Source of the DNA: Mycobacterium sp. IS-836
GTDB taxonomy: Bacteria; Actinomycetota; Actinomycetes; Mycobacteriales; Mycobacteriaceae
Assembly (NCBI RefSeq): GCF_001954275.1
Contig: NZ_MBEU01000041.1
Location: forward strand, 1 to 64,000
Direction of reading: 5' to 3'
DNA length: 64,000 bases
In this document: piece by piece, positions 47,869-60,357 of the stretch
Layout: every line of letters starts with the position of its first letter
Position numbering within the stretch: position 1 is the first letter of the stretch
Notes under the pieces: generated by a model
What the model saw: the letters and a program-made list of their open reading frames with translations, nothing else
What the model was told of the DNA's origin: nothing
The model's database searches: none
Translations under genes and position numbers: made by a program

Positions 47869-50800
47869 GTCGACAACTCCTCGAGTGCTTGAACCCAAAG
47901 TTCTTGCAGCGCAGCAATATCCGAATCATCGAGGATGTCGGGCAGTGCTCGCCACTGCGCGACGAGCACGCGCGCGTCGCCGGCGCCGACGATTCCTGCC
48001 GCCACCGTCAGCTCGTGGCGCACCGCCTGTTCCGGTTCCGGGACGTGCCCAAGGCCGGACATCAGTTCGCGGGCGAGGTCCAACTCGCCGACGCCGACGT
48101 GGACGCTCCCCAGAAAGTTCAGCAATAGCTGGGGTTCGGGGAGTTCGCGCAGGCGCGTGTCGGGCCGCAAATACCGCAGCAGGCTGTAATCGATGCCGCT
48201 GCCGGGAATTCGGGCCAGGTCGGTGGGGCCGTCGGTGTGGATTCGCAGCGGGTAGATCGCGCTGAGCAGTCCGACCGTGTCGCTGGTGTCGGCCGTCTCG
48301 TCGACGTCGACGTCCGCGCGGCCGTGCGTCTCGAGCGCCAGCAACGGTGCCGGTGTGTCCTGGCCGCGTCGGCGGCGCCACGCGGTCACCGTCCGCGCGG
48401 TCGCGGTGACGAGCAGTTCGCCCATCGCCTGTCCCGCTGAGGCTTTGGCCAGCAGCCGGGCGGTGAGATCGGTCTCGCAGGTCGAGATGCTGACCGCCAC
48501 GTCACCGGCCCGGTCGGTCCGCGGCCGCAGCCTGCGGGCGCCCAATGGCGGGTCGGCGCCCTCGAGTTCGGCGGCCCAGAAGCCTTCGGTGTCCAGGGCC
48601 GCGGCCCGTTCGTGTAGCAGCCGTGACCACTGCCGATAGCTGGTGTGCTCACGCGCCGGCGCGGGTCGGCGTCCGGCGGCCAGGGCGTGCAGGCCCGCGT
48701 CCAGTTCACCGAGCACGATGCGCCACGAGGCCGGGTCCATCGCCAGCACGTGGGCGGTCAACACGAGCACCCCCGGGCCGTCGGGCCCGCGCAGCCATAC
48801 TGCCGACAGCAATCGACCGGCCTGCGGGTCGAGCCGCTCCAACGCGTCGAGGGTGTGCTTGGCGACCTCGTCGGCGGGATCGCCGGTGACCCGTGCTTCG
48901 CTGAGGATGTCCGTTTTCGGTTGTGCGACAAGGGTCATCGCGTCGCGGTCGAGCCGGCACCGCAACGCTTCGTGCCCGTCGATGACGGCGGACAGCAGCG
49001 CATCCAGGCCTTCGCGCGTGATCGTGCCGGGTAGCCGGATGACTTCGGTCTGCGCGAGCCGGCGCGGTTCGCCGTACTCGTAGAGCCAACGAACGCCGGC
49101 CAACACCGGGATGGGTTCACCGGCGTCATCGATAGCTGTGTGCCGTGCGGAGTCGGAGTCGATTGCCGCGGCGAGTTCGCGGATGGTGTCGCACTCCATC
49201 ATCAACCTGGCCCGCAGCGCGATGCCGTGGCGGCGGGCGGCCTGGACGACGGAGAGGGCCACGATGCTGTCCAGTCCCAGTTGCAGAAAGCCGGCCGTGA
49301 CGTCGACGTCGGCGGTTCCCAACACATCGGTGAAGGCGTCGGCCAGCGCCTTCTCGGTCGGCGTTTCCGGCGGGACCACCGGACCGTCGACGGAATCGTT
49401 TGCCGCCAAGGCGTTTTCGTCGATCTTGCCGTGGGGCGTCAGCGGCAGCTCGTCGAGGACGACGATGTGATGCGGGATCAGGTAGCGCGGCAGCCGATCG
49501 ACCAGCATCGAACGCAGTTCGGCCGCCGCCGGTGGGTTGGGCCCGCCCGCGACATACGCCGTGAGGCGCGGCCCGTGGGCGTGGTTGCGGGCCGTCACGT
49601 GCGCGCCGCGTACCCCGTCGTGGTCGTTGAGCACCGCGGCGATCTCGCCCGGCTCGACGCGGAAACCGCGGATCTTCAGTTGGTCATCGGCGCGCCCGAG
49701 GAATTCGAGACCGCCGTCGGGCATGCGGCGCACCACGTCTCCGGTGCGATACATCCGCCCGCCGCGGCCGTCGGGATCGGCGACGAAACGCGCTGCGGTC
49801 TCGGCGGCGCGTCCGAGGTAGCCGCGGGCCAGCTGATCGCCCGCGAGATACAACTCGCCCGCGACGCCGTCGGGCACGGGCCGCAGCCAGGGGTCCAGGA
49901 CGTAGGCGCGGGTGGTGCGGGTCGGACGCCCGATGGCCGGCCGCGCGTGTTCTTCGATGGCGGCGACGACCGCCTCAACCGTGGTTTCGGTGGGCCCGTA
50001 ACAGTTGAAGGCGCTCATCGCGGTGCGCGCGCATTCCGCTTGGATCGCTTGCCATTCGGCGGTGCGCAGGGCTTCGCCGCCGAGCGCGAGGACCGCCAGC
50101 GGAACCCGCCTCAGCAGCCCGGCGCTGTACAGCTGGGCGAACATCGACGGCGTGGTGTCGATCATGTCGAGCCCGAACCGGGCGATGGCGTCGACCAGCG
50201 CCTCGGCGTCGCGTTGCACGACGTCGTCGACGATGTGCACCGAGTGGCCGTCGAGCAACGCCGCCAGCGGCTGCCATGCCGCGTCGAAGGTGAAGGACCA
50301 CGCATGCGCGACGCGCAGCGGCCGCCCGAGTCGCCTGGCCGCCGGCCGAAGAACGCGCTCGATGTGGTCGTCGGCGTACGCCGAAAGCGCTCGGTGGGTG
50401 CCGACGACGCCCTTCGGCGTGCCAGTCGTGCCCGAGGTGAAGACGGCATAGGCCGCATGGTCGGATGCCACGGCGGCCGCCCGGTAGTCGGCGGGCCCGG
50501 CGAGAAAAGCGGCGAACAACTCGTCGTCGACGACGATCGTGGCGGACGTCTGTCGCAAAATCTCGGCCACCCGCTCGTCGGGCATCGCCGGGTCCAGCGG
50601 CACGAGCATGCCGCCGGCTTTGAGGATCCCCAGCATCGCGGCGACGTAGTTGGGACCCCGCGGCAACATGATGGCCACGGGAGTCTCGCCGCCCACGCCG
50701 GCCCCGATCAGGCCCGTGGCGAGCCGGTCGGCGAGCGCGTCGAGTTCGCGGTACGTCAGCCGACCATCGACCCAGCTGATCGCGATCGAATCGGGTTGGG

Positions 50801-52211
50801 CCGCAGCGATTTCGTCGAATCGGGTGTGCACCGCGACGCCGGTTGTGCCCGCGGCGGGCGAGCCCGTCGAGTCGCGCTCGCGGTCGTGCAGGATGTCGAC
50901 CTCACGCAGTGGCCGGTCCCAGTTGTCCACCAAGCGACGCAGCACGGCCAGCAGCCGGCCGCCAAGGTCCGTCGGGGTCAGCGCACCCAGCGCGCCGTCG
51001 AGCACCTCGACCAATACGGTGAATTGGCCGGCGCTCAGGTGCGCGGCGATGGTCACCGGGAAATGCGACACGCTCTCCAGCGCCACCGGGCGGAAGGTCG
51101 CCCCGTTCGCGACGAACTCACTGGCCCCCACGACTTCGCCGGGCGGGAAGTTCTCGTATACCAGCAGCGTGTCGAACAGCTCTCCGACGCCGGCGATCGA
51201 ACGCAATTCGGCGTGCCCCAGGTAGCCGTGGTCCCGCAATGCGGCGGATTCACGTTGCAGGGCAACGCATTGCGTCCCGACCGTCTCGCGGGGATCCAGT
51301 CGTACCCGCAACGGAACGCTGTTGATGAACAGGCCGACCATCGTCTCGACGCCGGGCAATTCGCCGGGCCGGCCGGACACGGTCACCCCGAACGTCACGT
51401 CGCGGCGGCCGGTCACCGCCGAAAGCGTTATCGCCCAGGCTATTTGAACGAGGGTGTTCAGCGTGACCCCGCGGCTGCGGGCGGCCTCGGCGAGAGCGGT
51501 CGTGGCATCGCGGTCCAGCCGCAGCGTGGTTCGACTCGGGATGCCGGCCCGCGCCGGGGTGTCGGTCAGCGCCGGCGACAGCAGCGTCGGTCCGTCCACG
51601 CCCCTGAGGTGCTCGGCCCAAACCGCGCGGCTGTAGGTCTGATCACGGCCCGTCAGCCAGCCGATGTAGTCCCGGTACGGGCGCGGTGGCGGCGGCAGCG
51701 CTTCGATGTCGCCGGAGGCCCGATACAGGGCGAGCAGCTCGGAGACGAACAGCGGCAACGACCACCCGTCGATGACGATGTGGTGCGCGACGACGGACAG
51801 ATGCCAATGCTGGTCCGGCAATTCGATGAGGAGAAAGCGGATCAGCGGGCCGCGGCCCAGGTCGAAACGGCGTCGGCGCTCCTCGGCTTCCAGCGCCGCC
51901 ACCTCCGCGGGATCGGCGCGCACACACCGCCACGGCAGCTCGAAGATGCTCGGAATCACCTGCACGGGCCGGCTCAGATCGCCATGGACAAAGCTGGCGC
52001 GCAGATTGGGATGCCTGGTCAGCATCGCCGCGGCGCACTCGCGCAGCAGGGGCACGTCGAGCGGGCCCGTCACGTCGGCGGCCATCGCGATGACGTACGG
52101 GTCGGCGGCACCGGATTCGTCCGTCAGCGCGGCCATCGAGAACAGCCCCTGCTGTAGGGGGCTGAGCGCCATCACGTCTTCGATGGCCGGTCGCTCGTCG
52201 GCTCGCGTCAC
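47865..52211 (-). CDS. mbtF: non-ribosomal peptide synthetase MbtF
   Basis: A 1448-residue NRPS that activates and adds the second lysine unit of mycobactin. Domains: condensation (about 12-450, HHIVIDG at 143-149), adenylation (about 460-935, [10 protein letters not shown] at 592-601, YRTGD near 821), carrier protein (Ser982 in LGLDSIVAL), and a second condensation-type domain (about 1035-1440). There the usual HHxxxDG is replaced by AHVLAMDP (1153-1160). This terminal domain may release the chain as the lysine-derived seven-membered ring; that is inference. GTG 52211 overlaps the mbtE stop as GTGA. The open frame before it is an antisense-like extension. Confidence 0.94.
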   Translation of the reverse strand: MTRADERPAIEDVMALSPLQQGLFSMAALTDESGAADPYVIAMAADVTGPLDVPLLRECAAAMLTRHPNLRASFVHGDLSRPVQVIPSIFELPWRCVRADPAEVAALEAEERRRRFDLGRGPLIRFLLIELPDQHWHLSVVAHHIVIDGWSLPLFVSELLALYRASGDIEALPPPPRPYRDYIGWLTGRDQTYSRAVWAEHLRGVDGPTLLSPALTDTPARAGIPSRTTLRLDRDATTALAEAARSRGVTLNTLVQIAWAITLSAVTGRRDVTFGVTVSGRPGELPGVETMVGLFINSVPLRVRLDPRETVGTQCVALQRESAALRDHGYLGHAELRSIAGVGELFDTLLVYENFPPGEVVGASEFVANGATFRPVALESVSHFPVTIAAHLSAGQFTVLVEVLDGALGALTPTDLGGRLLAVLRRLVDNWDRPLREVDILHDRERDSTGSPAAGTTGVAVHTRFDEIAAAQPDSIAISWVDGRLTYRELDALADRLATGLIGAGVGGETPVAIMLPRGPNYVAAMLGILKAGGMLVPLDPAMPDERVAEILRQTSATIVVDDELFAAFLAGPADYRAAAVASDHAAYAVFTSGTTGTPKGVVGTHRALSAYADDHIERVLRPAARRLGRPLRVAHAWSFTFDAAWQPLAALLDGHSVHIVDDVVQRDAEALVDAIARFGLDMIDTTPSMFAQLYSAGLLRRVPLAVLALGGEALRTAEWQAIQAECARTAMSAFNCYGPTETTVEAVVAAIEEHARPAIGRPTRTTRAYVLDPWLRPVPDGVAGELYLAGDQLARGYLGRAAETAARFVADPDGRGGRMYRTGDVVRRMPDGGLEFLGRADDQLKIRGFRVEPGEIAAVLNDHDGVRGAHVTARNHAHGPRLTAYVAGGPNPPAAAELRSMLVDRLPRYLIPHHIVVLDELPLTPHGKIDENALAANDSVDGPVVPPETPTEKALADAFTDVLGTADVDVTAGFLQLGLDSIVALSVVQAARRHGIALRARLMMECDTIRELAAAIDSDSARHTAIDDAGEPIPVLAGVRWLYEYGEPRRLAQTEVIRLPGTITREGLDALLSAVIDGHEALRCRLDRDAMTLVAQPKTDILSEARVTGDPADEVAKHTLDALERLDPQAGRLLSAVWLRGPDGPGVLVLTAHVLAMDPASWRIVLGELDAGLHALAAGRRPAPAREHTSYRQWSRLLHERAAALDTEGFWAAELEGADPPLGARRLRPRTDRAGDVAVSISTCETDLTARLLAKASAGQAMGELLVTATARTVTAWRRRRGQDTPAPLLALETHGRADVDVDETADTSDTVGLLSAIYPLRIHTDGPTDLARIPGSGIDYSLLRYLRPDTRLRELPEPQLLLNFLGSVHVGVGELDLARELMSGLGHVPEPEQAVRHELTVAAGIVGAGDARVLVAQWRALPDILDDSDIAALQELWVQALEELST

Positions 52212-55200
52212 GGCTGGTGGTCCCATGACGACGTCAGGGCCGCCAGTTCGTCGGCGGAAAGTCCGGACGCGCTCATCGGCGCGTAATGCCGGTCGGCGGG
52301 CTCGGTTTCGGACTTGGCGTCGAGGGCGGCGCCGAGCTCCCGCAGCACGGGATGTTCGAAGACCATCCGCGGGGTGAGCGGCATTCCGGCATCCCGCGCC
52401 CGTGCGGCCACGCGCACCGCGGAAATGCTGTCCCCGCCGAGGTTGAAAAATTCGTCGTGCCGCCCGATCGATCCGGCATCGAGAACCTCGGTGAGGATGG
52501 CCGCCAGTGCGCGCTCGGTGGCGGTGGCGGGCGGTTCGGTGGGTGGTGTGTCCGCCGCCTGCGCGGGCCGTACCGCCGCTTCGCGGCCGCCCAACAGTTC
52601 CAGTTGTCCGTCGTCGTCCCACACGCCGCGCTCGCCGGTGCGGTAGAGCCTCGAACCGGGCTGCGCGGCAAAGGGATCGGCAATGAAACGGGTCGCGGTC
52701 GGCGAGGGTCGCGCCAGCCGTGCGTTGACGGCCGGGCCGCCGCCGTAGTAAACATCGCCCACCACGCCCGTCGGGACGGGGTTCAGCGCGGCGTCCAGCA
52801 GGTATACGTCGTCCGCGTTGGACCGGCCCAGAATGCGCTGCCGCTCTTGCGCACTGGCGATCTCCACCTCGCGCAGGGGTTGATCGGGTCGGTGCGCGAA
52901 AGCTTCCACGACGCGGATCAGCCAGTCGGCGAATCGTTGCGCGGTGCTGCGCTTGTACAGTTCCGGGCGGTAGATGACGTGGCCGCGGTAGCCGTCGTCG
53001 GATGCGAAGAAGTTGACGGACATGTCGGCGTGGGCGACGTCGAACGTCGGCTCTAAAGCGCTGAAAGTGGTGTCACCGCGCGGGCCGCTGTCGATAACGA
53101 TGTCTTGTGGCAGTTGGTCCCGCACGTGCACTACGACGTCGAACAGCGGATTGCGCGACAGTGACCGCGCCGGGCTGACCGCGTCCACCACCTGGTCGAA
53201 CGGCAGGTCCTGGTGCGCGTAGGCCGCCAACGCCATGTCCCTGGTCCGCCGCAGCAGCTCGCGCAGCGTCGGGTTTCCGCTCAGATCGTTGCGCAACACC
53301 AGGATGTTGATGAAGAACCCGATCAGCCGGTCGAGTTCGGATTCGTTGCGACCGGCAACCGGGGTGCCGAGAGGGATGTCCGCGCCGCCGCCGGCCTTGT
53401 GCAGGACCACCGCGACGGCGGCTTGCAGGAGCATGAACTCGGTGATCCCGAGATCGCGCGTCAGGTCCTTGACCTTCGCGCGGGTCGCCGGCGCGAGACT
53501 GAACTCGACGGCGTCCCCGGAGCCGCTGAGCAGCGCCGGGCGCGGAAAGTCCGGGCGCAGGCCGCTGTCGGTCGGCAACCCCTGCAGCTGGCCGATCCAG
53601 TAGTCGCGTTGCGGGCCCGCGATGCCCGCGCTGTCGTCCAACAGCGCCGCCTGCCACACGCCGAAGTCCGCGTACTGCACCGGCAGCGGTTCCCAGGACG
53701 GCGGCTGCCCGCCGCTGCGGGCCCGGTAGGCGGTCAGCAGATCGGTGAACAGCACCCCGGCGGACCAGTGGTCGCCGGCGATGTGGTGCGCCACCAGGGA
53801 CAAGACGTTCCGGTCCGGCAGCCTCAGCAACGCCGCCCGAATCGGCAATTCGTTCTCGAGATCGAAGACGTGGCGCCGCTCGTCGTCCAGTTCGGCCTGC
53901 AGCCAGTCCTGGTCGGGTCCGGCGGCGCGCCGGACCGGCACGTCGGCGGGCGGGTGGATGATCTGGTGTGGCACGCCGTCGATTTCGCGGTAGGTGGTGC
54001 GCAAGATCTCGTGCCGCGCCACCACGTCGGTGATGGCGGCCGCCAGGGCCTCGGTGTCGCAGGGGCCACGAAGCGCCGCGGCGAACGGGATGTTGTTGAC
54101 GGCGTTGGGTCCGTCGAAGCGATAGGTGAACCAGCTTCGCAGCTGCGACGAGGACAGCCGCACCGGCCCGTCATGCACTGTCGCCGCCAATCGCGGCCTC
54201 GCCGAATCCGGCGATTCCGTGGCGTCGAGGTGCGCGGCGATGCGCGCTACCGTCGCCAGTTCGAAGATCTCCCGCACTCCGATTTCGATGCCGAACGCAT
54301 TGCGCACCGCCGCAACGAATTTCGTCGCGAGCAGCGAGTGACCGCCGAGCTCGAAGAACGAGTCGTCGGCGCCGACCCGGTCCCGGCCGAGCAGCAGGGC
54401 GAACAGTTCGGCGACGCCTCGCTCGGTGGCGGTTTCCGGTTCGCGGAATTCGACGCCGGAGCCGACCTCAGGATCGGGCAGCGCCGCGCGGTCGATCTTC
54501 CCGTGCGCGGTGATCGGAATCTCGTCGAGCACAACGTATGCCGCCGGCACCATGTATTCGGGCAAAGCCGCCGCCACCCGGGCTCGGATGCGGTCGAGAT
54601 CGACCTCGGACGTTCCCACCGCGGGGGTGACGTAGCCGACGAGGCTCTTGCCCAGCCGTGGCAGGTCGCTGACGACCACGACGGCCTGTCCGACCGTGGG
54701 GTCGACCGAGATGGCCGCGGCGACGTCACCCAGCTCGATCCGGAAACCGCGGATCTTGACCTGTTCGTCGGCGCGACCGACATACTCGACGTCGCCGTCG
54801 GCGTTGCGGCGTGCGAGGTCCCCGGATCGGTACATCCGGGCGCCGGGATTGAATGGGTCGGCGACGAATCGTTCGGCGGTCAGCCGGGCCCGGCGATGGT
54901 ATCCATGCGCGAGATGCGTTCCGCCGAGGTAGATCTCGCCGATCACACCGACGGGCACGGGTCGCAGCGAGTCGTCGAGCAGGTGCATCGTGGTGTTGAT
55001 CTTGGGCCGGCCGATCGGCACGATGCGGGTGCCCTGCGGGCCTTCCACTTTGTAGCGGCTGGCGTTGATCACGGTTTCGGTCGGACCGTAGAAGTTGTGT
55101 AGCAGCGCGTCGAATGTGGCGTGGAACTTGTCGGCCACCTCTCCGGGCAGCGGCTCGCCGCCGATGGGCACCCGCTGCAGCGTTCGCCACTGGTTGACGC

Positions 55201-57373
55201 CCGGCAGCGACAGGAACAGGCCGAGGAGTGACGGCACGAAATGCATTGCCGTGATTCCCTCGTCGCGCAGCAGGGCGGTGAGATAACCGATGTCGTTGAG
55301 TCCGCCGGGGCGTGGGATCACCATTCGCGCGCCGCAGGCCAGTGTGCCGAAGATCTCGGCTATCGACACGTCGAAGCTCGGCGAGGCGACCTGCAGCAGC
55401 CGGTCGGTGTGGTCGACCCCGTAGTCGCCCTTGAACCAGACGAAGTACTCCGCGACGGGGCGGTGCGGCACCGCGACGCCCTTGGGCACTCCGGTGGTCC
55501 CCGACGTGTAAATCAGATACGCGGTGTTGTCCGGCCGCAGCGGCCGCAGCCGGTCGTCGTCCGTCGGGTCGTGCACGGGCTGGGCCACCAAGTCGGTCAC
55601 CGGCTCGCGCAGCACCAGCTTCGCGTCGCAGTCCCCGAGGATGAACTCCAGCCGGTCCCTCGGGTAGGTGGGGTCGACGGGCACGTACACCGCGCCGGAC
55701 TTGGCGATCCCCAGCGCGGTGACGACCAGATCCGGCGACTTGTCGAGCAGGACGGCGACGCGGTCCTCGCTGCCTATCCCCCGCCCGATCAGCCAGTGCG
55801 CCAACCGGTTTGCTTGCTCGTTGATGTCGCGATAGGTGAGCCGGCGGCCCTCGTAGCTGACGGCGATCGCCTCAGGAGTGCGCGCGGCCTGCTCGGACAC
55901 CAGGTCGGCGAGCGTTCTGGGTGGGGTGCCGAACGCCTCGCCGCGGGACACCTCGCGTAGCCACTCGGCGTCGGCCTCGCCCGTCAGCGCCAGCCCGGCC
56001 AGCGACTGCTCCGGCCGGGCGAGCGCGTCGTCGAGCAGCACGGCGAAGTGTTCCAACAGCTGACGCGCAAGGGCGGGTTCGAGAATGTCCAGTTGGTGTT
56101 CGGCCTCGACCAGCGCGCCAGTGCCGTCGAACTCGACCATGAAACCCAGCGGCAGCTGGGTGAGGTTGCTGCGCAGGTCGTAGCGGACGCAGTCGACACC
56201 GGGCGGACGGAATCCGCCCCCGTCGGGCTCGCGGAATCCGAAGCTGATCCGGGTCATCCGTTCGGCGCCGTGCCGGCGGTCGGGGTTCAGTTCGCGCACC
56301 GCGCGGTCGAGGCCGACCCGTTGGTGCGCGAACGCCCCGGTGGCGATGTCGCGCGTCGATTTGAGCAACTCGCGGAAGCTCATCGCCGGGCGCGGCCGCA
56401 GCCGCATCGTCACCGTGTTGCCGAAATAGCCTATGGCGTCCTCGGTTCCGGCGCCGCGGTTGAGCACCGGTGCGGCCACCAGAAAGTCATCGCTGTGCGT
56501 GTAGCGGTGCACCAGCGCGCCAAAAGCGGCCAGCAGGACCATGTATGGGGTGCAGCCGGTGTCGCGGGCCATCGCCGTCGCTCGTTGGGCGGTGTCGCTT
56601 GACAATCGCATCGTGCAACGGGCGGCGCGCCAGCTGGTCGGCATGGTCGTGCCCGCCGGCCCCGGGAGTTCCAGTGGCTCCGGCGGATCGGCCATGACGG
56701 CGCGCCAGTAGTCGAGATCGGCCTCAGTGGTGTCCGGTCCGGATGGGGCCGGCAGGGAACGTTCCGGTCCGAGGTCGGCGCCGCCGTACGCCTTGGTGAG
56801 ATCGGCGAAGAAGACGCGCCACGAGCCGTCGTCCCAGGCGATGTGGTGGGCCACGAACAGCAGGACGTGTTCGTCCGCGGCGGTGCGCACGACGGTGATC
56901 CGCAGTGGTGCGTCGGCGGAAAGGTCGAAGGGCGCCGTGAATTCGCGTTGAGCCAGCACTTCGAGGCGAAGCCGGCGTGCCTGCTCCGACAGCCCGGTCA
57001 AGTCGTGTTGCGCCCACGCCGGACGGAGATCGTCGTGCACCGTCGGCCGGGGATCCCCCTCGTCGCTGAGCGCGTAGGTGGTGCGCAGGATCCGGTGGCG
57101 GCGCGACACGGCGTCCACGGCATCGTGCAGCCGGGCGAGATCGATATCGCCGGTAATCCGATACGAGACGCAGACATTGAGCAGCGCGCCACTGGGGTCG
57201 GCCATCTGGACGAACCACATCCGGGCCTGGCCGTCGGAGAGTTGGTCGTCGGTACTGCTGCCGGTGTCTTCGGTGTCGGACGCAAGACCGCGTTCGGCAA
57301 GCCTGCGACGAAGCAGCTCCAGTCGGGCCGCGTCGAGCCCGGCGGCGGTGTCGGCGATGTCAGTCACGCGCAT
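52208..57373 (-). CDS. mbtE: non-ribosomal peptide synthetase MbtE
   Basis: A 1721-residue NRPS. Domains: condensation (about 45-460, HHIAWDDG at 176-183), adenylation (485-980, [10 protein letters not shown] at 623-632, YRSGD near 848) for a lysine unit, carrier (Ser1013), a second condensation domain (1070-1500, HHIAGDH at 1196-1202, with His in place of the final Gly), a shrunken adenylation remnant of about 95 residues (1505-1600) and a second carrier (Ser1649 in LGGDSISAV). ATG 57373 overlaps the mbtD stop by 10 bp; GTG 57367 gives the GTGA overlap seen at mbtF and is equally possible. Confidence 0.93.
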   Translation of the reverse strand: MRVTDIADTAAGLDAARLELLRRRLAERGLASDTEDTGSSTDDQLSDGQARMWFVQMADPSGALLNVCVSYRITGDIDLARLHDAVDAVSRRHRILRTTYALSDEGDPRPTVHDDLRPAWAQHDLTGLSEQARRLRLEVLAQREFTAPFDLSADAPLRITVVRTAADEHVLLFVAHHIAWDDGSWRVFFADLTKAYGGADLGPERSLPAPSGPDTTEADLDYWRAVMADPPEPLELPGPAGTTMPTSWRAARCTMRLSSDTAQRATAMARDTGCTPYMVLLAAFGALVHRYTHSDDFLVAAPVLNRGAGTEDAIGYFGNTVTMRLRPRPAMSFRELLKSTRDIATGAFAHQRVGLDRAVRELNPDRRHGAERMTRISFGFREPDGGGFRPPGVDCVRYDLRSNLTQLPLGFMVEFDGTGALVEAEHQLDILEPALARQLLEHFAVLLDDALARPEQSLAGLALTGEADAEWLREVSRGEAFGTPPRTLADLVSEQAARTPEAIAVSYEGRRLTYRDINEQANRLAHWLIGRGIGSEDRVAVLLDKSPDLVVTALGIAKSGAVYVPVDPTYPRDRLEFILGDCDAKLVLREPVTDLVAQPVHDPTDDDRLRPLRPDNTAYLIYTSGTTGVPKGVAVPHRPVAEYFVWFKGDYGVDHTDRLLQVASPSFDVSIAEIFGTLACGARMVIPRPGGLNDIGYLTALLRDEGITAMHFVPSLLGLFLSLPGVNQWRTLQRVPIGGEPLPGEVADKFHATFDALLHNFYGPTETVINASRYKVEGPQGTRIVPIGRPKINTTMHLLDDSLRPVPVGVIGEIYLGGTHLAHGYHRRARLTAERFVADPFNPGARMYRSGDLARRNADGDVEYVGRADEQVKIRGFRIELGDVAAAISVDPTVGQAVVVVSDLPRLGKSLVGYVTPAVGTSEVDLDRIRARVAAALPEYMVPAAYVVLDEIPITAHGKIDRAALPDPEVGSGVEFREPETATERGVAELFALLLGRDRVGADDSFFELGGHSLLATKFVAAVRNAFGIEIGVREIFELATVARIAAHLDATESPDSARPRLAATVHDGPVRLSSSQLRSWFTYRFDGPNAVNNIPFAAALRGPCDTEALAAAITDVVARHEILRTTYREIDGVPHQIIHPPADVPVRRAAGPDQDWLQAELDDERRHVFDLENELPIRAALLRLPDRNVLSLVAHHIAGDHWSAGVLFTDLLTAYRARSGGQPPSWEPLPVQYADFGVWQAALLDDSAGIAGPQRDYWIGQLQGLPTDSGLRPDFPRPALLSGSGDAVEFSLAPATRAKVKDLTRDLGITEFMLLQAAVAVVLHKAGGGADIPLGTPVAGRNESELDRLIGFFINILVLRNDLSGNPTLRELLRRTRDMALAAYAHQDLPFDQVVDAVSPARSLSRNPLFDVVVHVRDQLPQDIVIDSGPRGDTTFSALEPTFDVAHADMSVNFFASDDGYRGHVIYRPELYKRSTAQRFADWLIRVVEAFAHRPDQPLREVEIASAQERQRILGRSNADDVYLLDAALNPVPTGVVGDVYYGGGPAVNARLARPSPTATRFIADPFAAQPGSRLYRTGERGVWDDDGQLELLGGREAAVRPAQAADTPPTEPPATATERALAAILTEVLDAGSIGRHDEFFNLGGDSISAVRVAARARDAGMPLTPRMVFEHPVLRELGAALDAKSETEPADRHYAPMSASGLSADELAALTSSWDHQP

Positions 57374-60357
57374 TGTCCATTTTTCAGGTCCACTTTCTGT
57401 GCCGCTTCGGAGCGCTCGTCTGCACGCTCGAGTTGTTCGACAAGTTCGTCGCCGGTGATCTCACCCATCAGCGTGGCCAGCGACACCGTCCGGCCGGTCG
57501 TCCTTTTGAGGCGTTTGCGCAGTTCGACCGCCAGCATCGAGTCGATGCCCAGATCGAAGAGCGATTCAGTGAGGTTCAATTCGCCGGCCGGCGCGATGCC
57601 CAGCACCGCCGCCAATTGGCCGCGCACCGCGTCGACGATCGGTACTGAGTTGTTCGCGGAAGGCTGGTCGGCTTCCTCGGATCGCTTGGCGTCGAGGAAG
57701 ATCCGCAACCGGGTCGCGTCGGCGGAGAACACCAGCGGGTCGTCGCGCCACTCGCGAAGGCTCGCCCCGATCGCTGCTTGGGGCGCCATCGGGCGCAGAC
57801 CGGACCGCTCGATGTCTGCGCGCTCGGTCGAATCCAGGATGCCCGAGCCCTGCCACAGCCCCCATTTCACCGCGACGCAGTGCCTGCCACCGGCGCGCAG
57901 CTCGGCGGCCATGGCGTCCAGCAGGCGGTTGGCCGCCGAGTACGCCGCGTGCCCGCGTCCGCCCCACAGTCCGGATACGGACGAACACAACAGCATTCGC
58001 GCGTCCGGTCGGGTGGGCCACAGCTCGGTCAGATGGGCGAGGCCGCCGACCTTGGCGGCGAAGGTGTCGGCGACCGCGCCCGGCGTGAGGGCGCGCCGCC
58101 CTTCCAAGGTGCCGAAGGTGGCGGTGCCCGCCGCGTGCACGATCAGCGAGGCGCCGGGCCCGCCGTATTCGGCTGCGACAAGCGACAATTGGGCCGGGTC
58201 GGTGATATCGCACGGCGGTGACAGCAGTTCGGTTCCGTATTCGGCCGCCAACGTCCTCAGCACTTGGGGATCCGCGGGGCGGCGGCTCAGCAGCGTGATG
58301 CGCCGCGCGCCGCGCTCGGCGAGGTAGCGGGAGTAGTGCAGGCCGATGGTGCCGGCGCCGCCGGTGATCACGACGTCGTCGAGCAGCCGCGAGTCCGCTG
58401 GCCATTCCGGGGCGGCGGGCGCATCGCGGAAGGTGCGCTCGAACAATGCGTACCCGTTGGCGACACCGCGCAACACGGCTTCACCGACACCGGCGATCAG
58501 TGCGTCCACGGCGGCGAGGCCGGCCGCTGGCGCCAGTTCCGCCGACGGCAGGTCGAGATGGGTGAAAGCCCGCTCGGGATAATCGAATCCGATGCTGCGG
58601 TGCATCGCGGCCAGCGCCGCGTGGCCCGCCGACGGCGGCGCATCGAGCTGGCCCACCCGCTCGGCCGCCACGGTGATCAGGCACACGGTGTGGCATCGGG
58701 GGCCCGGCGCGTTCGCGAAGTCGAGCACACCGGACCCGATCACCTCGGGCAGCACCTCGGCGGCCTGGTAGGCCCCGGCGCATTCGAGGGCGGGCGCGAT
58801 CGCGACGACGATCTCCGCATCCCGCGGTTGACTGAGCTGGGCTACCGGGTGGGAGTCGATCGCCGCGACGAGCGCGCTCGCCAGCGCCCCGTCGGCGCCC
58901 AGGTCCATGACCGCGATCGGCACGGGCGCTCCCGGTATCGGCGGCGATGTGGGCTCCCAGTGCTCGACGGAGATGGTGAGCCCGTCCGGTGTCGCGGGCA
59001 CGGCGGACAGCGGCTCCGGGTGCGCCCACATCGGGGTTGCGCGCATTGGCGCGTTCGGGAATCCCCTCAAGCCTGCGATGCCGTCGGCATTCAGGTGGTC
59101 ACCCCAGGGGTAGCCGGGGTCCGCGACCGCCGCTGTGGCGATGTTGGCCGACAGCGTGTCGACCAACGACTCATCCCGGCGACTTGAACCGACCAGCACC
59201 GCCGGGTCGTCGGGTAGATCCGCCTCGAAGATCTGGCCGATCGAGAACAGCAGCGCGGGATGCGCTGACAACTCGATGAACGACCCGGCGCCACAACGGA
59301 TTGCCGACTCGAACGCGCGGTCCAACCGCACCGTGTTGCGCAGGTTCGCATACCAGTAGTCGCCGAAGGGCGTGTTCGGCGCCACGACGTCGCCGGTGGT
59401 GCCCCCGATGAATTGCACTGGGGCTTCGGCGAATTCCGAGGACGGCAGTCGCGTTTGCAATTCGTCGCGGAGCGACTCGAGCAGGCTGGTGTGCCCCGGG
59501 AAGCCGGCGCTGATCTCGCGGGCGAACCGGCCGTTGCCGCGAACCGCGTCGGCCATCGCGAGCACCGCGTCGCGGTCGCCGGATACCGCGACGGTGGATG
59601 CGGAGTAGACCACCGACACCTCCGCCCAGCCGTCGGTGGCCGCTATCAGCGCCTCGGCCTCCCGGGCGCCGATACCCAGCGTCGCCATCGCGTAGTGGCC
59701 CGGAAGCCGGTCGACGACGCCGGCGCCGGCCGCGACCACGGCGACGGCGTCGGGCAGCGTGATGCTGCCGGCGACGACGGCGGCGGCGACCTCACCGAGA
59801 CTCTGGCCAATGGTGAGGTCGGGAACCACGCCGCAGGAGCGCCACACCTCCGCCAGGGCGACGGCGTGGACGAATTGGGCTCCCTGGACCTCGATTTCGC
59901 AGAAGGTCCGCGCATCGTCCGCGGCCGTCAGGTAGCGCAGTGGCGACGCGATGCCGGCGGCGTCGAACGCGGCGACGCAGCCATCGGTCGCCGCCCGATA
60001 GCGCGGGAGCGACCGGTAGGCGACGGCGCCCATGCCCGGCCAGTGTCCCCCCTGACCGGGAAACACGAACGCCTGCCGGGGCGCCGAACCCAGCGCCGAA
60101 CCGGCGACAAGGGGATGCTCGCGCCCCGCGGCCAGCGCACGCAACCCGTCGACGAGCTCGAGGCGGTCCGCGGCGCGGAGCACCGCGCGGTGCTTGCGCA
60201 CCCGTCGGGTCTTGTGCAGTTGCCGAGCCACCTGCGGCACAGTCGTTTCCGGAACGCGGTCGAGGTAGTCGGCGATCGCCCGGGCATCCGCGACGACGAG
60301 TTCGTCGGCGTGCGCGCTGAGCAGTACCGGGATGCGCCCGTCGGGCAACCGGGCCAT
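57364..60357 (-). CDS. mbtD: polyketide synthase MbtD (AT-KR-ACP)
   Basis: A 997-residue polyketide synthase without its own ketosynthase. The acyltransferase domain (about 95-400) has [11 protein letters not shown] at 100-110 and the nucleophile in GQSLGE (Ser186). A ketoreductase follows, with the NADPH motif [18 protein letters not shown] (about 690-710) and [19 protein letters not shown] near 820-840. The carrier protein is at the C-terminus (Ser940 in LGIDSMLAV). No dehydratase or enoylreductase is present, which suits the beta-hydroxy acid unit of mycobactin. It works with MbtC as one split module. Start overlaps the mbtC stop by one base. Confidence 0.93.
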   Translation of the reverse strand: MARLPDGRIPVLLSAHADELVVADARAIADYLDRVPETTVPQVARQLHKTRRVRKHRAVLRAADRLELVDGLRALAAGREHPLVAGSALGSAPRQAFVFPGQGGHWPGMGAVAYRSLPRYRAATDGCVAAFDAAGIASPLRYLTAADDARTFCEIEVQGAQFVHAVALAEVWRSCGVVPDLTIGQSLGEVAAAVVAGSITLPDAVAVVAAGAGVVDRLPGHYAMATLGIGAREAEALIAATDGWAEVSVVYSASTVAVSGDRDAVLAMADAVRGNGRFAREISAGFPGHTSLLESLRDELQTRLPSSEFAEAPVQFIGGTTGDVVAPNTPFGDYWYANLRNTVRLDRAFESAIRCGAGSFIELSAHPALLFSIGQIFEADLPDDPAVLVGSSRRDESLVDTLSANIATAAVADPGYPWGDHLNADGIAGLRGFPNAPMRATPMWAHPEPLSAVPATPDGLTISVEHWEPTSPPIPGAPVPIAVMDLGADGALASALVAAIDSHPVAQLSQPRDAEIVVAIAPALECAGAYQAAEVLPEVIGSGVLDFANAPGPRCHTVCLITVAAERVGQLDAPPSAGHAALAAMHRSIGFDYPERAFTHLDLPSAELAPAAGLAAVDALIAGVGEAVLRGVANGYALFERTFRDAPAAPEWPADSRLLDDVVITGGAGTIGLHYSRYLAERGARRITLLSRRPADPQVLRTLAAEYGTELLSPPCDITDPAQLSLVAAEYGGPGASLIVHAAGTATFGTLEGRRALTPGAVADTFAAKVGGLAHLTELWPTRPDARMLLCSSVSGLWGGRGHAAYSAANRLLDAMAAELRAGGRHCVAVKWGLWQGSGILDSTERADIERSGLRPMAPQAAIGASLREWRDDPLVFSADATRLRIFLDAKRSEEADQPSANNSVPIVDAVRGQLAAVLGIAPAGELNLTESLFDLGIDSMLAVELRKRLKRTTGRTVSLATLMGEITGDELVEQLERADERSEAAQKVDLKNGQCA

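Noticed and set aside
49140..52157. 1005-codon plus-strand open frame opposite mbtF
   Set aside because: Low-complexity antisense reading; mbtF shows intact NRPS motifs throughout the same interval.
52212..52622. N-terminal extension of MbtF
   Set aside because: The extension is Arg-rich and antisense-like; GTG 52211 overlaps the mbtE stop and begins a normal condensation domain.
53213..55102. 629-codon plus-strand open frame opposite mbtE
   Set aside because: Same reason: antisense shadow of a complete synthetase.
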